A DNA stretch of 64,000 bases from Arachis hypogaea (lineage: Eukaryota > Streptophyta > Magnoliopsida > Fabales > Fabaceae), in NCBI RefSeq assembly GCF_003086295.3, contig NC_092051.1:64233772-64297771 (forward strand). The letters are read 5' to 3'. Both the position numbers and the translations under genes were made by a program. Below the pieces are notes generated by a model. It made no database searches, was not told the DNA's origin, and worked only from the letters and a program-made list of their open reading frames with translations. Within the stretch, counting starts at the first letter, position 1. Every line of letters begins with the position of its first letter. Below, piece by piece: positions 51,978 through 62,935 of this stretch.

Positions 51978-53651
51978 TGGTGTGGGAAATCGTGATCGTT
52001 CATTCCTTGGTAACGGCGTTAAAAACTTAATACGCACGTTCATAATTTTAGTTCTTTGTCACAACTTCGCACGACTAACCAGCAAGTGCACTGGGTCGTC
52101 CAAGTAATAAACCTTACGTGAGTAAGGGACGATCCCACGGAGATTGTCGGCTTGAAGCAAGCTATGGTGACCTTGTAAATCTCAGTCAGGCGGATTTAAA
52201 TGGTTATGGTGAATTGATAATTAAAATATAATTAAAATATAAATTATGATAGAAATACTTATGTAATTCATTGGTGAGAATTTCAGATAAGCGTATAGAG
52301 ATGCTTTTGTTCCTCCTGAACCTCTGCTTCCTGCTGTCTTCATCCAATCATTCCTACTCCTTTCCATGGCAAGTTGTATGTTGGGCATTACCATTGTCAA
52401 TGGCTACAGCCCGTCCTCTCAGTGAAAATGGTCCAAAATGCGCTGTCACCGTACGGCTAATCATCTGTCGGTTCTCGATCCTGTTGGAATAGGATTCAGT
52501 AATCCTTTTGCGTCTGTCACTACGCCCAGCACTCACGAGTTTGAAGCTCATCACAGCCACCCCTTCCCAGGTCCTATTCGGAATACCACAGACAAGGTTT
52601 AGACTTTCCAGATCTCAAGAATGGCCGCCAATAGTTCTAGCCTATACCACAAAGACTCTGATCTCACGATCAGAAGGCTAAGAGATACACATTCAAGCTT
52701 GTTTACATGTAGAACGGAAGTGTTTGTCAGGCACGCGTTCATAAGTGAGAATGATGATGAGCGTCACATAATCATCACATTCATCATGTTCTTGTGTGCG
52801 AATGAATATCTTAGAGAAGAAATAGGCTTGAATTGAATAGAAAAACAATAGTACTTTGCATTAATTCATGAGAAACAGCAGAGCTCCACACCTTAATCTA
52901 TGGTGTGTAGAAACTCTACCGTTAAAAATACATAAGTGATGAAGGTCCAGGCATGGCCGAATGGCCAGCCTCTAAGGTCTAGGGACTACACGTCCAAAGA
53001 TAAAACTAAAGATTAAAGCTCTCTAACACAATTGTAAAAAGTTATATTTATACTAAACTAGTTACTAGGGTTTACAGAAATGAGTAAATGATGCAGAAAT
53101 CCACTTTTGGGCCCACTTGGTGTTTGCTTGGGCTGAGCGTTGAAGCTTTCACGTGTAGAGGTCTTCCTTGGAGTTAAACGCTTGTTTGTAACCTGTTTTT
53201 GGCGTTTAACTCTGGTTTGCAACCTGTTTCTGGCGTTTAACTCCAAAATAGGGCAGAGAGCTGGAGTTAAATGCCAGTTTGCGTCATCTAAACTCGGGAA
53301 AAGTATGGACTATTATATATTTTGGGAAAGCCCTGGATGTCTACTTTCCAACGCAATTAAGAGCGTGCCATTTGGAGTTCTGTAGCTCTAGAAAACCACT
53401 TTGAGTGCAGGGAGGTCAGAATCCAATAGCATCTGCAGTCCTTCTTCAACCTCTTAATCTGATTTTAGCTCAAGTCCCTCAATTTCAGCCAGAAATTACC
53501 TAAAATCATAGAAAAACACACAAACTCATATTAAAGTCCAAAAATGTTAATTTTATTTAAAAACTAATAAAAGTATACTAAAAACTAACTAAATCATACT
53601 AAAAACTATGTAAAAACAATGCCAAAAAGCGTATAAATTATCCGCTCATCA
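51978..53651 (-). repeat. E 5' LTR
   Basis: 1674 bp, partner of 601-2275. A TATA-like box is at 53045-53052 and palindrome half sites at 53165-53280. It is followed by the TSD GTAAC and H ORF2. Confidence 0.92.
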
Positions 53652-54135
53652 GTAACCGTCAGGCTGATCTAATTTAGGATGAAGGTGGAGGATGTCCTCA
53701 ATGGCTTCCTCAGTGACCAAAATCTGTTTCCCTCTGAGGTGCACTGCATCCAGGGAAGTCTTGAAATAGTTACAGTAAAATTCTCTGACCCAGGAAGCAT
53801 TGACCTCTGTCAAGTTTCTTTCCACGAAGCACCAGCCTCTCTGTTTTATCTGTTCGGAGGTGTACTATTGTAGTTCTTCCGGAATTTTCAGAGTTCTCTC
53901 CAGTTACAGGTTCCTGGAGGTGGCAAACACCGTATACTTCAGCTCACAGTATCTGTTTGCAAATTTTACCGGATCTGTGGCAGTGAGGAGCTGGTCAGCC
54001 TTCTCTTGCAGGGTAAAGTGCTTTTTCCGCCAGGAGTCATCATGCATAATGTCCAAGATAGACATAGAGGATTCACCTCTTTTCCTTTTGCCGGTGGTTG
54101 CTTTGCCTTTTCCTTTGTGATGAGGGTCAGACATC
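53652..54135 (-). pseudogene. H ORF2, N-terminal half (Transposase_32 / Athila-ORF-like)
   Basis: The Met at 54135 opens MSDPHHKGKGKATTGKRKRG, a basic start like ORF2 of other elements. It is followed by LQEKADQLLTATDPVKFANR. Two stops (TAA after SRNL, TAG after EELQ) interrupt it without frameshift. Then come ASWVREFYCNYFKTSLDAVH and LRGKQILV, the V.EFY..RGK pattern of the plant 'putative transposon protein' family. Element E inserted after HPKLDQPDG; the rest lies at 600-1. The Met follows a splice-acceptor-like TTTCTTCTTTTCAG|G. Confidence 0.72.
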
Positions 54136-55204
54136 CTGAAAAGAAGAAATTCCAGGATATAATTGAAGAACAAAGTAGGAAAACAAGTAGGCAAATAGAA
54201 TAATAACAATATAAACACAGAGTGGCAAAAGAGTAGTAGAATTATGAAATGAGTTAACTAGGGGATCAAAAGGAATAAGAATGCTAGCCCGATTAGGCAA
54301 GAATTGGTTTGGTTGTAGCCAAGTAAGGCAAAATAGTAAATTACCAAACTCAATACATGAAAACAATTTGCAGAAAATTGGGCAGCATTCCGGCTGAAAT
54401 TGGATGATCCCGAAAATAAACAGCATGAAAAAGTAGTTCATACAGATTAAAATAAAGCTGCAAATAGATACAGATAATATGAACATGAAAAAGCAATGTA
54501 ACAGCAGCAACAAACATGGAAGAACAATATATGAACAACATGAACATCACAGCAGAATCAGAATTGCGAAATAAAGAAAACAGGTAGCAAGAACGGCACA
54601 ATTATCAGGCCTAAATCCACTAACCACATCCTAGCTACCTAACCACCTAGAATCCACTACAAATATGCATCTCTAACTAGCCTAATTCGAACATAATCAG
54701 AAAAAGAATAAGCAGATAACTACAAGTGATAGAGAAATTGGCGTTCGGTAGAACCTGGTGTGTGGAAGAACAAATTTATGGAACAGAGAGATGATGGGGG
54801 TGTAGTGGTGGTGTTGCTGATGCGGCGGTGATGGGTGGTTGGCGCAGCGGTGGGTGGCTGTTCGGTGACGGGGGGTTAGGGGTTGGGGTTAATGATGTAG
54901 AGGGGGGTAAGGAGGAAGGGGGCGAGGGTGGTGATGTTGTGGTGGTGGTCGGTGGTGGGAGGTGGTGGTCGGAGGTGGTCCGCGGTGGGGGGAGGGCAAT
55001 GGCGGAGGGGAGAGAAGAGAAGGGAAGAGAAGGAGGGGAGAAGGAAGAGAGGCGGGGTGGGCGTTGCGGTAGGCCGGGTGGTTGGGGGTGGTGCGGCGGT
55101 CGGAGGTGGTTGGCGGTGGTGATGGTTGCAGAGGAGGGACTTGCAGAGAAGGGAAGGAGAAGGGGGGTATGGGGGGCGCGATGGGGTCTAGGGTTCGTGT
55201 GACT
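54136..55204 (-). other. H region between ORF2 and palindrome array, possible intron
   Basis: Non-coding as far as I can tell. Position 54830-55170 is extremely G-rich on the plus strand (GGTGGTGG and GGAGGG runs). It produces a 159-codon Pro/Ser/Thr frame on the minus strand with no domain. It resembles the C/T-rich leader before ORF2 in E and G. Confidence 0.5.
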
Positions 55205-55805
55205 TCGGGTTGGTGGATTTAAATCCATGCGAACGCGTGAGGAACGTGATCGCATGACTAGGGTAAAATGGGGTTGACGCGGTCATGTGATTGACGCGAC
55301 AGCGCGGGTTGGGTAAAAGATGGATGACGCGGAGGCATGAGGCACGTGACCACGTTGTTGGAAATTGTGCTAAACGCACAGTTCCAGCGTCGTTTCAGCG
55401 CAACTCTCTGTTTCCATTTAGGGGGGACATGATATCCACGTGACGCGGACGCGTCGCTTACGCTTTCGTGTGGGATGAGTGTTTTGCAAGTGATGCATTT
55501 GCGTCAGGGACGCGAACGTGTAGGCCGTTTTGTGCTAAATGCACACTAGCCGCACGATTCCAGCCCAGATTTCTGGGCATTGGATTTTTACGCCGATCGC
55601 CAGATCACGCGTTCGCGTGAGTGACGCGGATGCGTGGGAGGTAGTTTTCGCAACTGACGCGAATGCGTTAGCAACGTGATCGCATGGAACAATCTATGCC
55701 AAAGGCACGCCTCCAGCCACGCTTTCGCGTGACTTTCTGTTCACTTTCCTTTACTTCTTAATACACTTGTGACGCGGACGCGTCAGCGACGCTTACGCAT
55801 CGCGT
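55205..55805 (-). repeat. CACGCG/CGCGTG palindrome array in H
   Basis: Ten or more units such as GTGACGCGGACGCGTC, CACGCGTTCGCGTGAG and GACGCGAATGCGTTAG. Same unit type and same place as the array in D (38356-38880). Confidence 0.82.
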
Positions 55806-55941
55806 GCATTTTTTTTATGCAATTATGCAGTATGCAATGCTAATGCAAATGCTACGAATAATATCTAGGTTCAATAAAAATAATATAATATAAAAATAGA
55901 CAACACGAAATAAAAATTGAAAAAGAAACGACCATACCATG

Positions 55942-55957
55942 GTGGGTTGTCTCCCAC
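55942..55957 (-). other. Conserved hairpin after H ORF1
   Basis: The plus strand reads GTGGGTTGTCTCCCAC, with fully paired arms GTGGG/CCCAC. It lies next to CCATACCATG, as in D. Confidence 0.7.
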
Positions 55958-55979
55958 CTAGCACTTTTAGTTAAAGTCC

Positions 55980-57580
55980 TTAAGTTGGACATTGGATGAA
56001 CTTCCTGTTATGGTGGCTTATGCTTAAATTCATCCAGAAATCTCCACCAATGTTTGGAATGCCAACAGCCTCCGGGTCCCAAACTAGGCATGTAAAGCTT
56101 CTGAGCAACTTCAAACAGATTCTCAGACTCCCGGGGTGACGAATGTCAGAATATTTTCCAGGATCCCAAACTTTGTTTTTAAATCCGCCTTTGTCTTGAT
56201 CTATATTTTTCCATCCGGGCGGTTTAGAAATTAGATTCTCACCAAGATGACCAAACGTTTTCTGAGACCCATTCAATTGAACATGATACCAATCCGTGCA
56301 CTTCGAATTGAAGCATGGAACCTTATTGAATCTTGTACACCAGCTCTCAGTACGAGCCATTTCCCTCTTACTCTTAAAGCCGCAGAGAGCTCTAAGCTGG
56401 CCATCTGTTTCAAGCAAACCATATTCAAGTGGAAAAGTAAAGATAAAGGTTAAGGATTGTACCCACTTGAAGCTTGTATTAGGTGGTAATGGCCTTGGGA
56501 TAGGTGTTTCCAATGGTTCCGTAAGCTCTACTCCTTTGTATTCTTCTGTAAATTCCTCCACTTCCTTACAAAATTCTTCAACTGCAACTACGTCCTGATC
56601 AAAGTCTTTTATATCTTCCTCGTCGCTCAAGTCATACGTTAGAGGTTGAGAGAAATCTACCTCGACGTCATCTTCGTATTCACTTGGATAAGGTCCTTAA
56701 GGCTCATGGAGTTCAGTTGCGGATGCAAGTTCGTGACTGGGAGAGCTTGATTTATGATCATCTCTACCCATGGAATCAACTTATTGGTCTGTTATGTCCA
56801 ATTTCTCACAGGGTATATGCTTCGGAGGTTGTGCATTATCCCCCCTGTCATCAAATTCGAACTCCTCGGCGGAATCCTTTACAGTTCTCGATTCCCATGG
56901 AGGTTCAGCATCTTCTAAATCTTCAACCACTTCTTCTTCTACAACTATCATGGCTTCCTCCACTTGTTCCAATATAAAGCCATGCTCCTCATTGTCCACC
57001 GAAGTTTCTAGTGTATCCTTTATGCTACACTCTTCTTTTGATTCTCCACATGTAACAATGGGAGTACTTTGAGTACTCAGATGTCGGGAGGCTATTATAT
57101 TTACTACCTCGGTTAAGGCAGTAGTGAGTTCCAATACGCACCTTTGCATCTTCGCTTGCTCTTGAAGAAGAACACGAAGTCTGTCGTCCATAGGGAAGAG
57201 GGTTCAAAACAAGAATGTAGTGGTTCTTGGGAGTAATTGTATTAGGATTGTGGTGGATAAGGGTCATACGGTGGTGAATGGTAAAAAGAAACCTGTGAGT
57301 GTAGTGGTTCAAAGCTACGTTGAGAGGGTGGTCTATAAGCACAGGGTGGGGCTTGTTGGTAAATATAAGGGGGTCCACCATATCTATCAGCTTGGTATAC
57401 ATTGTAGAGTGGTCCTTGTCCATGATATCTTGGAGGGTGTTGTTGCATAAAGGGTTGATCAGGGCCTCTTGGCTCCATCCATCTTTGGTTGCTTAGACCT
57501 TGATGCATATTCCTGTTATAGTTTCCACTCCTTTCAACAAATTTAGAGCCAAACTCAAAGCGAGAGGGGTGAGAATTCAT
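55980..57580 (-). pseudogene. H ORF1: Pro/Tyr-rich, acidic and conserved C-terminal domain, unknown function
   Basis: It starts MNSHPSRFEFGSKFVERSGN, matching the D start, then a Pro/Tyr-rich part (YIYQQAPPCAYRPPSQRSFE). Frameshifts lead to MDDRLRVLLQEQAKMQRCVL, TTALTEVVNIIASRHLSTQ and TCGESKEECSIKDTLETS. After a stop near 56780 the acidic part continues (VVAVEEFCKEVEEFTEEYKG). The C-terminal domain shows TFPLEYGLLETDGQLRALC, VQLNGSQKTFGHLGEN, KNKVWDPGKYSD and HPGSLRICLKLLRSFTCLVW. The blocks shared with D are strikingly close while the connecting text is not, the pattern expected of a constrained domain. No known family recognised. Confidence 0.7.
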
Positions 57581-57675
57581 AGTAGCTAATAGAAATAAAA
57601 GAGAAAAATAAAAACAAATAAACAAGTAAAAGAAAAATATTTACAATAACCAATAATAAGGCACACGTTTGCAAT

Positions 57676-57693
57676 TCCCCGACAACGGCGCCA
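57676..57693 (-). other. H primer-binding site (tRNA-Asp)
   Basis: The plus strand reads TCCCCGACAACGGCGCCA, one G-to-A change from the intact site, 3 nt from the LTR as in D. Confidence 0.82.
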
Positions 57694-57696
57694 TTT

Positions 57697-59135
57697 TGAA
57701 GAGCAGAAGATTGACAGTTTAGAATTCAGAATAAATTTTCGTTGCAAGTATAGTTTCTAAACCAAGCAATCATCCTTTCTTACAAACGTTTTGGTTGTCA
57801 CAAGTAACAAACCCCTTAAAAATTGATAACCGAAGTATTCAAACCTCGGGTCGTCTTCTCAAGGAACTGCAGGGAGGTATGTTCTTATTGTTGGTTATGA
57901 GTTTTGTAAATTGGGGGTTTTGAAATTAAGGAACAAGTAATTTAAATGACAAGTAAAATAAATAAATAACTTATAAAATAAACTCTTGGCAAGGTATGAA
58001 AATTCAGAAGTCCTATCCTCGTTATTCTTATGTGAATTGAGTTTAACCCCACTTAGTTAACCTTTACGAAAGCAAGGGAAAGTCAAGTGGACTAATTAGT
58101 TAGATTTCCCAAGTCCTAGCCAACTCCTAAGGAAAGACTAGAGTTAGTGGAATTCCAGTCAATTAGAAGAATTAATTAACAATCACGATAAGTTTAATAA
58201 CTCAAGAGCCTCCAGTTAATCAATTAAAGCCAAGAATACAAAAAAAAGGCTAAATAAGAATCATAAATCTGAAATACCTCAATTGCATTAATAAGAGAAA
58301 ATCAATCTAAACATAAACAATTCATAAGCCAATTTGGCAACATAAGTAATTAAAGAAAAGCATTGAAGTGTCTGAAAGTAAAAGAGAAATATAAAGTAAA
58401 AGGAATATTGAACCTGATAGAGAGTTGAAATAATAAAGTTGAAATAATAAGAAATCTTAATTCCCTTAAGAGGAATCCTAATCCTAAAACCTAAGAGAGA
58501 GGAGAGAACCTCTCTCTCTAAAAACTACATCTAAATTATCAAAAGTATTTAATCGAAATCATGTCGATGAATGGATGCATTCCCTCTTTTTATAACCTCT
58601 AATCTATGTTTTCTAGACTTGGATCTGGGCCAAAAAAGGGTTTCAGAAATTGCTGGGGGCATTTTCCTTATCACGCGTCATCTGGGAGTTTTCCTTATCA
58701 CGCGTTCGCTTCGGTCACGCGTACGCGTCATTTGCGCTCTGCTCAAGGCATGCATCCGCGTCAGTCACGCGTTCGCGTCGCTGCCTTTTCGCGCTGGGCA
58801 CACGACCGCTTCGTCCATGCGTTCGTGTCGCTGCCCTTTTCTTCACAACTCCATTTTTGTGCTTTCCTGCCGTTTTTGTATGTTTCCTTTCCATCCTTTA
58901 AGTCGTTCCTGCCATATAAAGCCTGAAAGCACTCAACACACAAATCACGGCATCGAATGGTAATAAAGGATGATTAATTTTAATATTTCTAAAGCATAGG
59001 AAACATGTTTTTCACATATATCACTCAATAAGGAAGGGAAAGTAAAACCATGCAAATTACATGAATAAGTGGGTGAAGGATTGAATAAATCACTTAAATT
59101 GAGGACAAAATACATCACAAAATATGGGTTTATCA
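57697..59135 (-). repeat. H 5' LTR
   Basis: 1439 bp, related to the D LTR (ends TGATAAACC.. and ..CTCTTCA on the minus strand). CACGCG palindromes cluster at 58672-58830. TATA-like TATAAAAA lies at 58587-58594 and the U5 hairpin at 57830-57849. The partner LTR lies beyond the left edge. Confidence 0.85.
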
Positions 59136-60077
59136 GAAGTTTTAGTTAATTCTTCTTGGATCCAAGTTATAATTCTTGTTTTGATTTAGTTCTTCCTTTT
59201 AATTTCTTGTTATTACATCTCTATTCTTCTAGTTTTACTTGTCATTTCCTTTATTTTGCCATTTTTATGTTTATGAACAATTGTTGGATCTTAATTTTCT
59301 TTAATGCAATTTTATGTTTCCATGTTCTTTTATGTTGATCTTGCTTACTATTATTGATTTCCTGCTATTGATAGTTATGGGTTTCCTTTAATTCTTGCAT
59401 TTTGTTATGTTTACTTTTCTTGCATTCTAGGTGTTTGATAAAATGTTTCCTATAGTTTTTGAGTAGTTCTCTTTGCTCTTGGCCTAGGCTAAGGGAATTG
59501 AGTGACCTTGAGTCATTGGGTCTCATTGAATTGGTGGTTTGAGAACCCTTGGTGATCAATTTGATACTCATTGATGCCAACCCACTACTAATCTAATTAG
59601 TAGGTAGGTTGGGACTTATGGGTTGATGTGATTAAACCTATTTGACGTACTTCAAGCCTAGGAGTAGATATTATGTACTTAAGGCTTTGGAAGTAGACTT
59701 AATAGGTTGGCCTCTCATAATTATATATGTATGGTTTGTAGACAAGGATGGTGATCTCAATTACCTAAGTCTAGCCAAGAGTTCTTTCCCATCTATTTTA
59801 TTAGTTCTTGTTATTTTACTTTCTTGCCATTTATTTTCTTGCCCAATTATCAATCAAACCCCCCTTGCTCTTCATAGCCAATAATTAAACACTTCATTGC
59901 AATTTCTTGTGAGACGACCCGGAGTCTAAATACTTCGGTTAATTTTCATTTGGGGTTTGTTAATTGTGACACAACCAAATTTTTGATTGGGAGGATTGTT
60001 TGTTGGTGTAGAACTATACTTGCAATGAGATTTCAATTGTGAAATTCTATACCAACACGACAATTTTCCTTAAATCA
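59136..60077 (+). mobile_element. Element J: 3' part of an LTR, interrupted by H
   Basis: It shows the typical U5 order of the other LTRs: TTGCAATTTCTTGTGAGACGACCC, a CCGGAG/CTTCGG hairpin (59919-59938), GTTAATTGTGAC, then ATACCAACACGACAATTTTCC. It ends near 60077, where sequence collinear with ORF2 of element E begins. The rest of J lies left of H, outside the window. Its TSD cannot be checked. Confidence 0.6.
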
Positions 60078-60470
60078 AATGCCAACCTTACATTTTCCAG
60101 GACTGAAATCTAAGCATTTCCCTCGAACCATTGTAAGCCAATTCTTTGGGTCCAGGTTCACACTTTGATCATGGCTCTTGGTGATCCATGCATTGGCATA
60201 GAACTCTTGAACCATTAAGATCCCGACTTGTTGGATGGGGTTGGTGAGAATTTCCCAACCGCTTCTTCTAATCTCATGTCAGATCTTTAGATATTCACCC
60301 TTTTTGTGCTTGAAAGGGACCTCAGGGATCACCTTCTTCTTGGCCACAACTTCATAGAAGTGGTCTTGATGCACGCTTGAGATGAATCTATCCATCTCCC
60401 ATGATTCGGAGGTGGAAGCAATTGCCTTCCCTTTTCTCTTTCTAGAGATTTCTCCGGCCTTAGGTGCCAT
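60078..60470 (-). pseudogene. G ORF2, N-terminal part
   Basis: MAPKAGEISRKRKGKAIAST and HQDHFYEVVAKKKVIPEVPF are nearly identical to E ORF2. A TGA at 60276-60278 replaces Arg. The frame then continues through MVQEFYANAW and NWLTMVRGKCLDFSP before meeting J near 60077. It is preceded by ACACCAAACTT on the plus strand (60508-60518), as in E. Confidence 0.72.
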
Positions 60471-60945
60471 AAATGGTTATGGAAAAACAAAAAGCAACGC
60501 TTTTACCACACCAAACTTAGAAGGTTTGCTCGTCCTCGAGAAAAAGAAGAAAGAAGAGAGTAGAAGAAGAAGAATTAGAGGAGATGTAGGGTAGTGGAGT
60601 TTTCGGCCAAGGGGGAGAAGTAGTGTTTGTGATATGTGGAAATAAAGGATTAAAGATTGGTTTATATAGGAGTGGAGAGAGGGGTAGGGTTCGGCCATGT
60701 ATGGGTGAGTTTGGGACGGAAAGTGGTTTGAATTTGAATGGTAAGGTAGGTGGGGTTTTATGATGGATGGATGTGGATTGGTGAAAAGATTATGGAGAAG
60801 AGTGTAGCATTTGATAGGTGAGGGGTTCTTGGGGAAAACGTATTGAGGTGATTGGTTTGAAGAAGAGAGAGAGAGATGAGGTAGGTGGGGATCATGTGGG
60901 GTCCACAGATCCTGAGGTGTCAAGGATTTCTCATCCCTGCACCAT
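60471..60945 (-). other. G leader of ORF2 and promoter region
   Basis: C/T-rich on the minus strand. TATA box at 60662-60669. It ends at GTGGGGTCCACAGATCCTGAG next to the array. Frames across it are Pro/Ser-rich low-complexity. Confidence 0.55.
60662..60669 (-). promoter_or_regulatory. Putative internal TATA box upstream of G ORF2
   Basis: CTCCTATATAAACC on the minus strand, 192 bp before the ORF2 Met. Identical spacing to E (4659-4666). Confidence 0.5.
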
Positions 60946-60947
60946 GT

Positions 60948-61155
60948 TGGCGTGTAAACGCCCCTTGATTGCCAATCCTGGCATTAAATGCCAGGTTGCT
61001 GCCCATTTCTGGCATTTAACGCCAGATTATCTTCCCTTTCTGGCGTTTAAACGCCAGCTTTTCTCCCTTTTCTGGCGTTAAACGCCAGCTCTGTGTCTCT
61101 TTCTGCGTTAAACACCAGTCTAGTGCATTTTTCTGGCGTTTAAACGCCAGTAAGC
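60948..61155 (-). repeat. Palindrome array downstream of G protease
   Basis: Seven units: CTGGCGTTTAAACGCCAG, CTGGCGTTAAACGCCAG and decayed forms such as CTGGCATTAAATGCCAG. In the last, both arms carry the matching change, so the palindrome is kept. Confidence 0.85.
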
Positions 61156-61297
61156 TTCTCTTCCAGGGTGTGCTATTTTTAATACTGTTTTTCATTCTAT
61201 TTTTAATTTTTCAGTTGTTTTTGTGGCTTCACATGATCATCAACCTACAGATAACATAAAATAACAATGGAAAATAAATAGATACAATTAAATAAAA

Positions 61298-61313
61298 TTG
61301 GGTTGCCTCCCAA
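61298..61313 (-). other. Conserved hairpin after G protease
   Basis: The plus strand reads TTGGGTTGCCTCCCAA, followed by CAAGCGCTTC. Arms intact. Confidence 0.75.
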
Positions 61314-61362
61314 CAAGCGCTTCTTTAATGTCAATAGCTTGGCAGTGGGCTCACATGGAGCC

Positions 61363-61938
61363 TCACAGATACTCAGAGCATGATGATGGCCTTCCAACAC
61401 CAAACTTAGAGTTTGAATGTGGGGGCTCTATTTGACTCTGCATTGAGAGAAGCTTTTCATGCTTCCTCTCCATGGTTACAAAGGGAGATCCTTGAGCTTT
61501 AAACACAAGGGAGTCCTTATTCACGTGAAGGATCAATTCTCCTCTGTCAACATCAATCACAGCTTTTGCTGTTGCTAGGAAGGGTCTGCCAAGGATGATG
61601 GATTCATCTATACACTTCCCAGTGTCTAGGATTATGAAATCAGCAGGGATGTAGTGGCCTTCAACCTTTACCAAGACATCCTCTACAAGTCCATAAGCCT
61701 GTTTCCTTGAATTGAATGCCATCTCTAGTGAGATTCTTGTAGCTTGTACCTCAAGGATCCCTAGCTTCTCCATCATAGAGAGTGGCATGAGGTTTATACT
61801 TGACCCTAGGTCACACAGAGCCTTCTCAAAGGTCATGGTGCCTATGGTACAATGTATTGAGAACTTTCCAGGATCCTGTTTCTTCTGAGGTAATGTCTTC
61901 CTAGTCAAGTTATTCAGTTCTTTAGTGAGCAAGGGGGG
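61363..61938 (-). pseudogene. G aspartic protease, N-terminally cut by L
   Basis: An open 189-codon stretch: TLPQKKQDPGKFSIHCTIG, the active site CDLGSSINLMPLS (D-x-G intact), VEGHYIPADFIILDTG and IILGRPFLATAKAVIDVDRG. It ends with one NSKFGVG peptide and SCSEYL. The protease domain itself looks sound, but gag is missing because L begins at 61939. No RT follows the stop. Confidence 0.78.
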
Positions 61939-62817
61939 TGATGAATGTAAATATTCTTATGCTGGTTAGAAACTAGTGATGAATCCGATCGTGAGTATAG
62001 TCTAACCAACACACGAATACCGCATCAAACAATTCTAAAATCTATGACCGAGAGTATTGATCCCGGGTCATTCTCCCTAGGAACTGCTTTAGAATGTGCA
62101 TCATTGATTAGGAAAGCTTTTATGGTTTTGAGAATTGGTGCAAGAATTCAAACTAGTAAGGCAATCAACAATTAATTGGAATAAAAGCCTTGGCCAAGGG
62201 TAAGCATTGGAAGTTCCATCATTATAGTTTCCTTCAATTTTGATAAGAGTTGATTGTTGCTTCACTTAGTTAACCCCCTAACAATAGAGGAAAGTCAACT
62301 GAGATTAACTAACTTGAGTCACAAGTCCTAGTCTCACCCTAGGGAAGTCTAGCTTTAGTGCACTCCAAGTCAATTAGCAATTCTCAATTCATAATATTCA
62401 ATTGATATCAACTACTCAAGTGTCTTCAATAACTCAACCCCTAAGCCAAGTAAGAGAAATATACTCCATAGCTAAGGTTGTCATTAGCACAAACAATTGG
62501 TAGGCAATTATAGAAAACATGATGTAATTGAGAGAAGAGAATTGAATCAAAGCTATCTAATCCAAACAATCATCAACAATCAAATAATTGAATGAAACCT
62601 CAATTCATTAATCCAAATTCAAAGTAACAAAATGAACCAAATCTAGATCTAAGGAATTGAATCAAAAGAACATCAATTAGGAGTAGAAGAAGAGTAGATC
62701 TACACTTGTAGCAAAACAAAAACTCAATTATCAATAGATCTCACCAAGAATTCCAAGGAAACTTGCAATGGAGGATGAAAACCTAGAGAGAATGGAAAGA
62801 GAGAAGGGATGATCATG
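61939..62817 (-). mobile_element. Fragment L: LTR-like sequence between G and K
   Basis: On the minus strand it contains the U5-like order CTAGGGAGAATGACCCGGG, a CCGGGA/TCTCGG hairpin, and an end that reads ..TTTACATTCATCA at 61939. It breaks the G protease after AGGGGGGT. The right limit is not clear: K-like sequence begins near 62818 and there is no matching TSD. No coding region. Confidence 0.5.
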
Positions 62818-62935
62818 AATGGAAAGAGAGATGATGAGGTAGGTGGGGATCCTGTGGGGTCCACAGATCCTGAGATGATCTTGTGGGGTCCACAGATCCT
62901 GAGGTGTCAAGGCATTTACATCCCTGTACCAATTT

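Larger units (their letters stand above)
601..53651 (-). mobile_element. Element E: gag-protease LTR retrotransposon without pol enzymes, carrying nested F and B
   Basis: E has LTRs at 601-2275 and 51978-53651 that begin TGATGAGCGG and end in CCA on the minus strand. The 5-bp target duplication GTAAC is intact at 596-600 and 53652-53656, 53 kb apart. Removing nested F (with A) and B (with C and D) leaves about 10.2 kb. Order on the minus strand: LTR, perfect tRNA-Asp PBS, leader (interrupted by B), gag, protease, conserved hairpin, palindrome array, ORF2 promoter region (interrupted by F), ORF2, 3' UTR, LTR. No RT, RNase H or integrase sequence is present. By hand count the LTR starts differ at about 11 of 195 positions, so it is not recent. 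Confidence 0.9.
1..59135 (-). mobile_element. Element H: non-autonomous LTR retrotransposon, partial, host of nested element E
   Basis: Read on the minus strand, H starts with a 5' LTR (57697-59135), then a decayed tRNA-Asp PBS, ORF1 (57580 to 55980), a palindrome array (about 55800 to 55205) and ORF2 (54135 leftwards). ORF2 is cut at 53652 by element E and resumes at 600, running off the left edge. No reverse transcriptase, RNase H or integrase is visible, so it would depend on another element. The same layout and a related LTR and ORF1 occur in element D. The 3' LTR lies outside the window, so its TSD (expected GAAGT, 59136-59140) cannot be confirmed. Confidence 0.8.
60078..61938 (-). mobile_element. 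Element G: gag-protease LTR retrotransposon, partial
   Basis: Collinear with E on the minus strand: protease, conserved hairpin, palindrome array, C/T-rich leader with TATA box, ORF2. It is cut by J in ORF2 and by fragment L in the protease. Neither LTR is in the window. Confidence 0.75.

Noticed and set aside
54776..55255. 159-codon Pro/Ser/Thr-rich minus-strand frame
   Set aside because: It arises from a G-rich low-complexity tract, has no domain, and lies in the non-coding leader between array and ORF2 of H.
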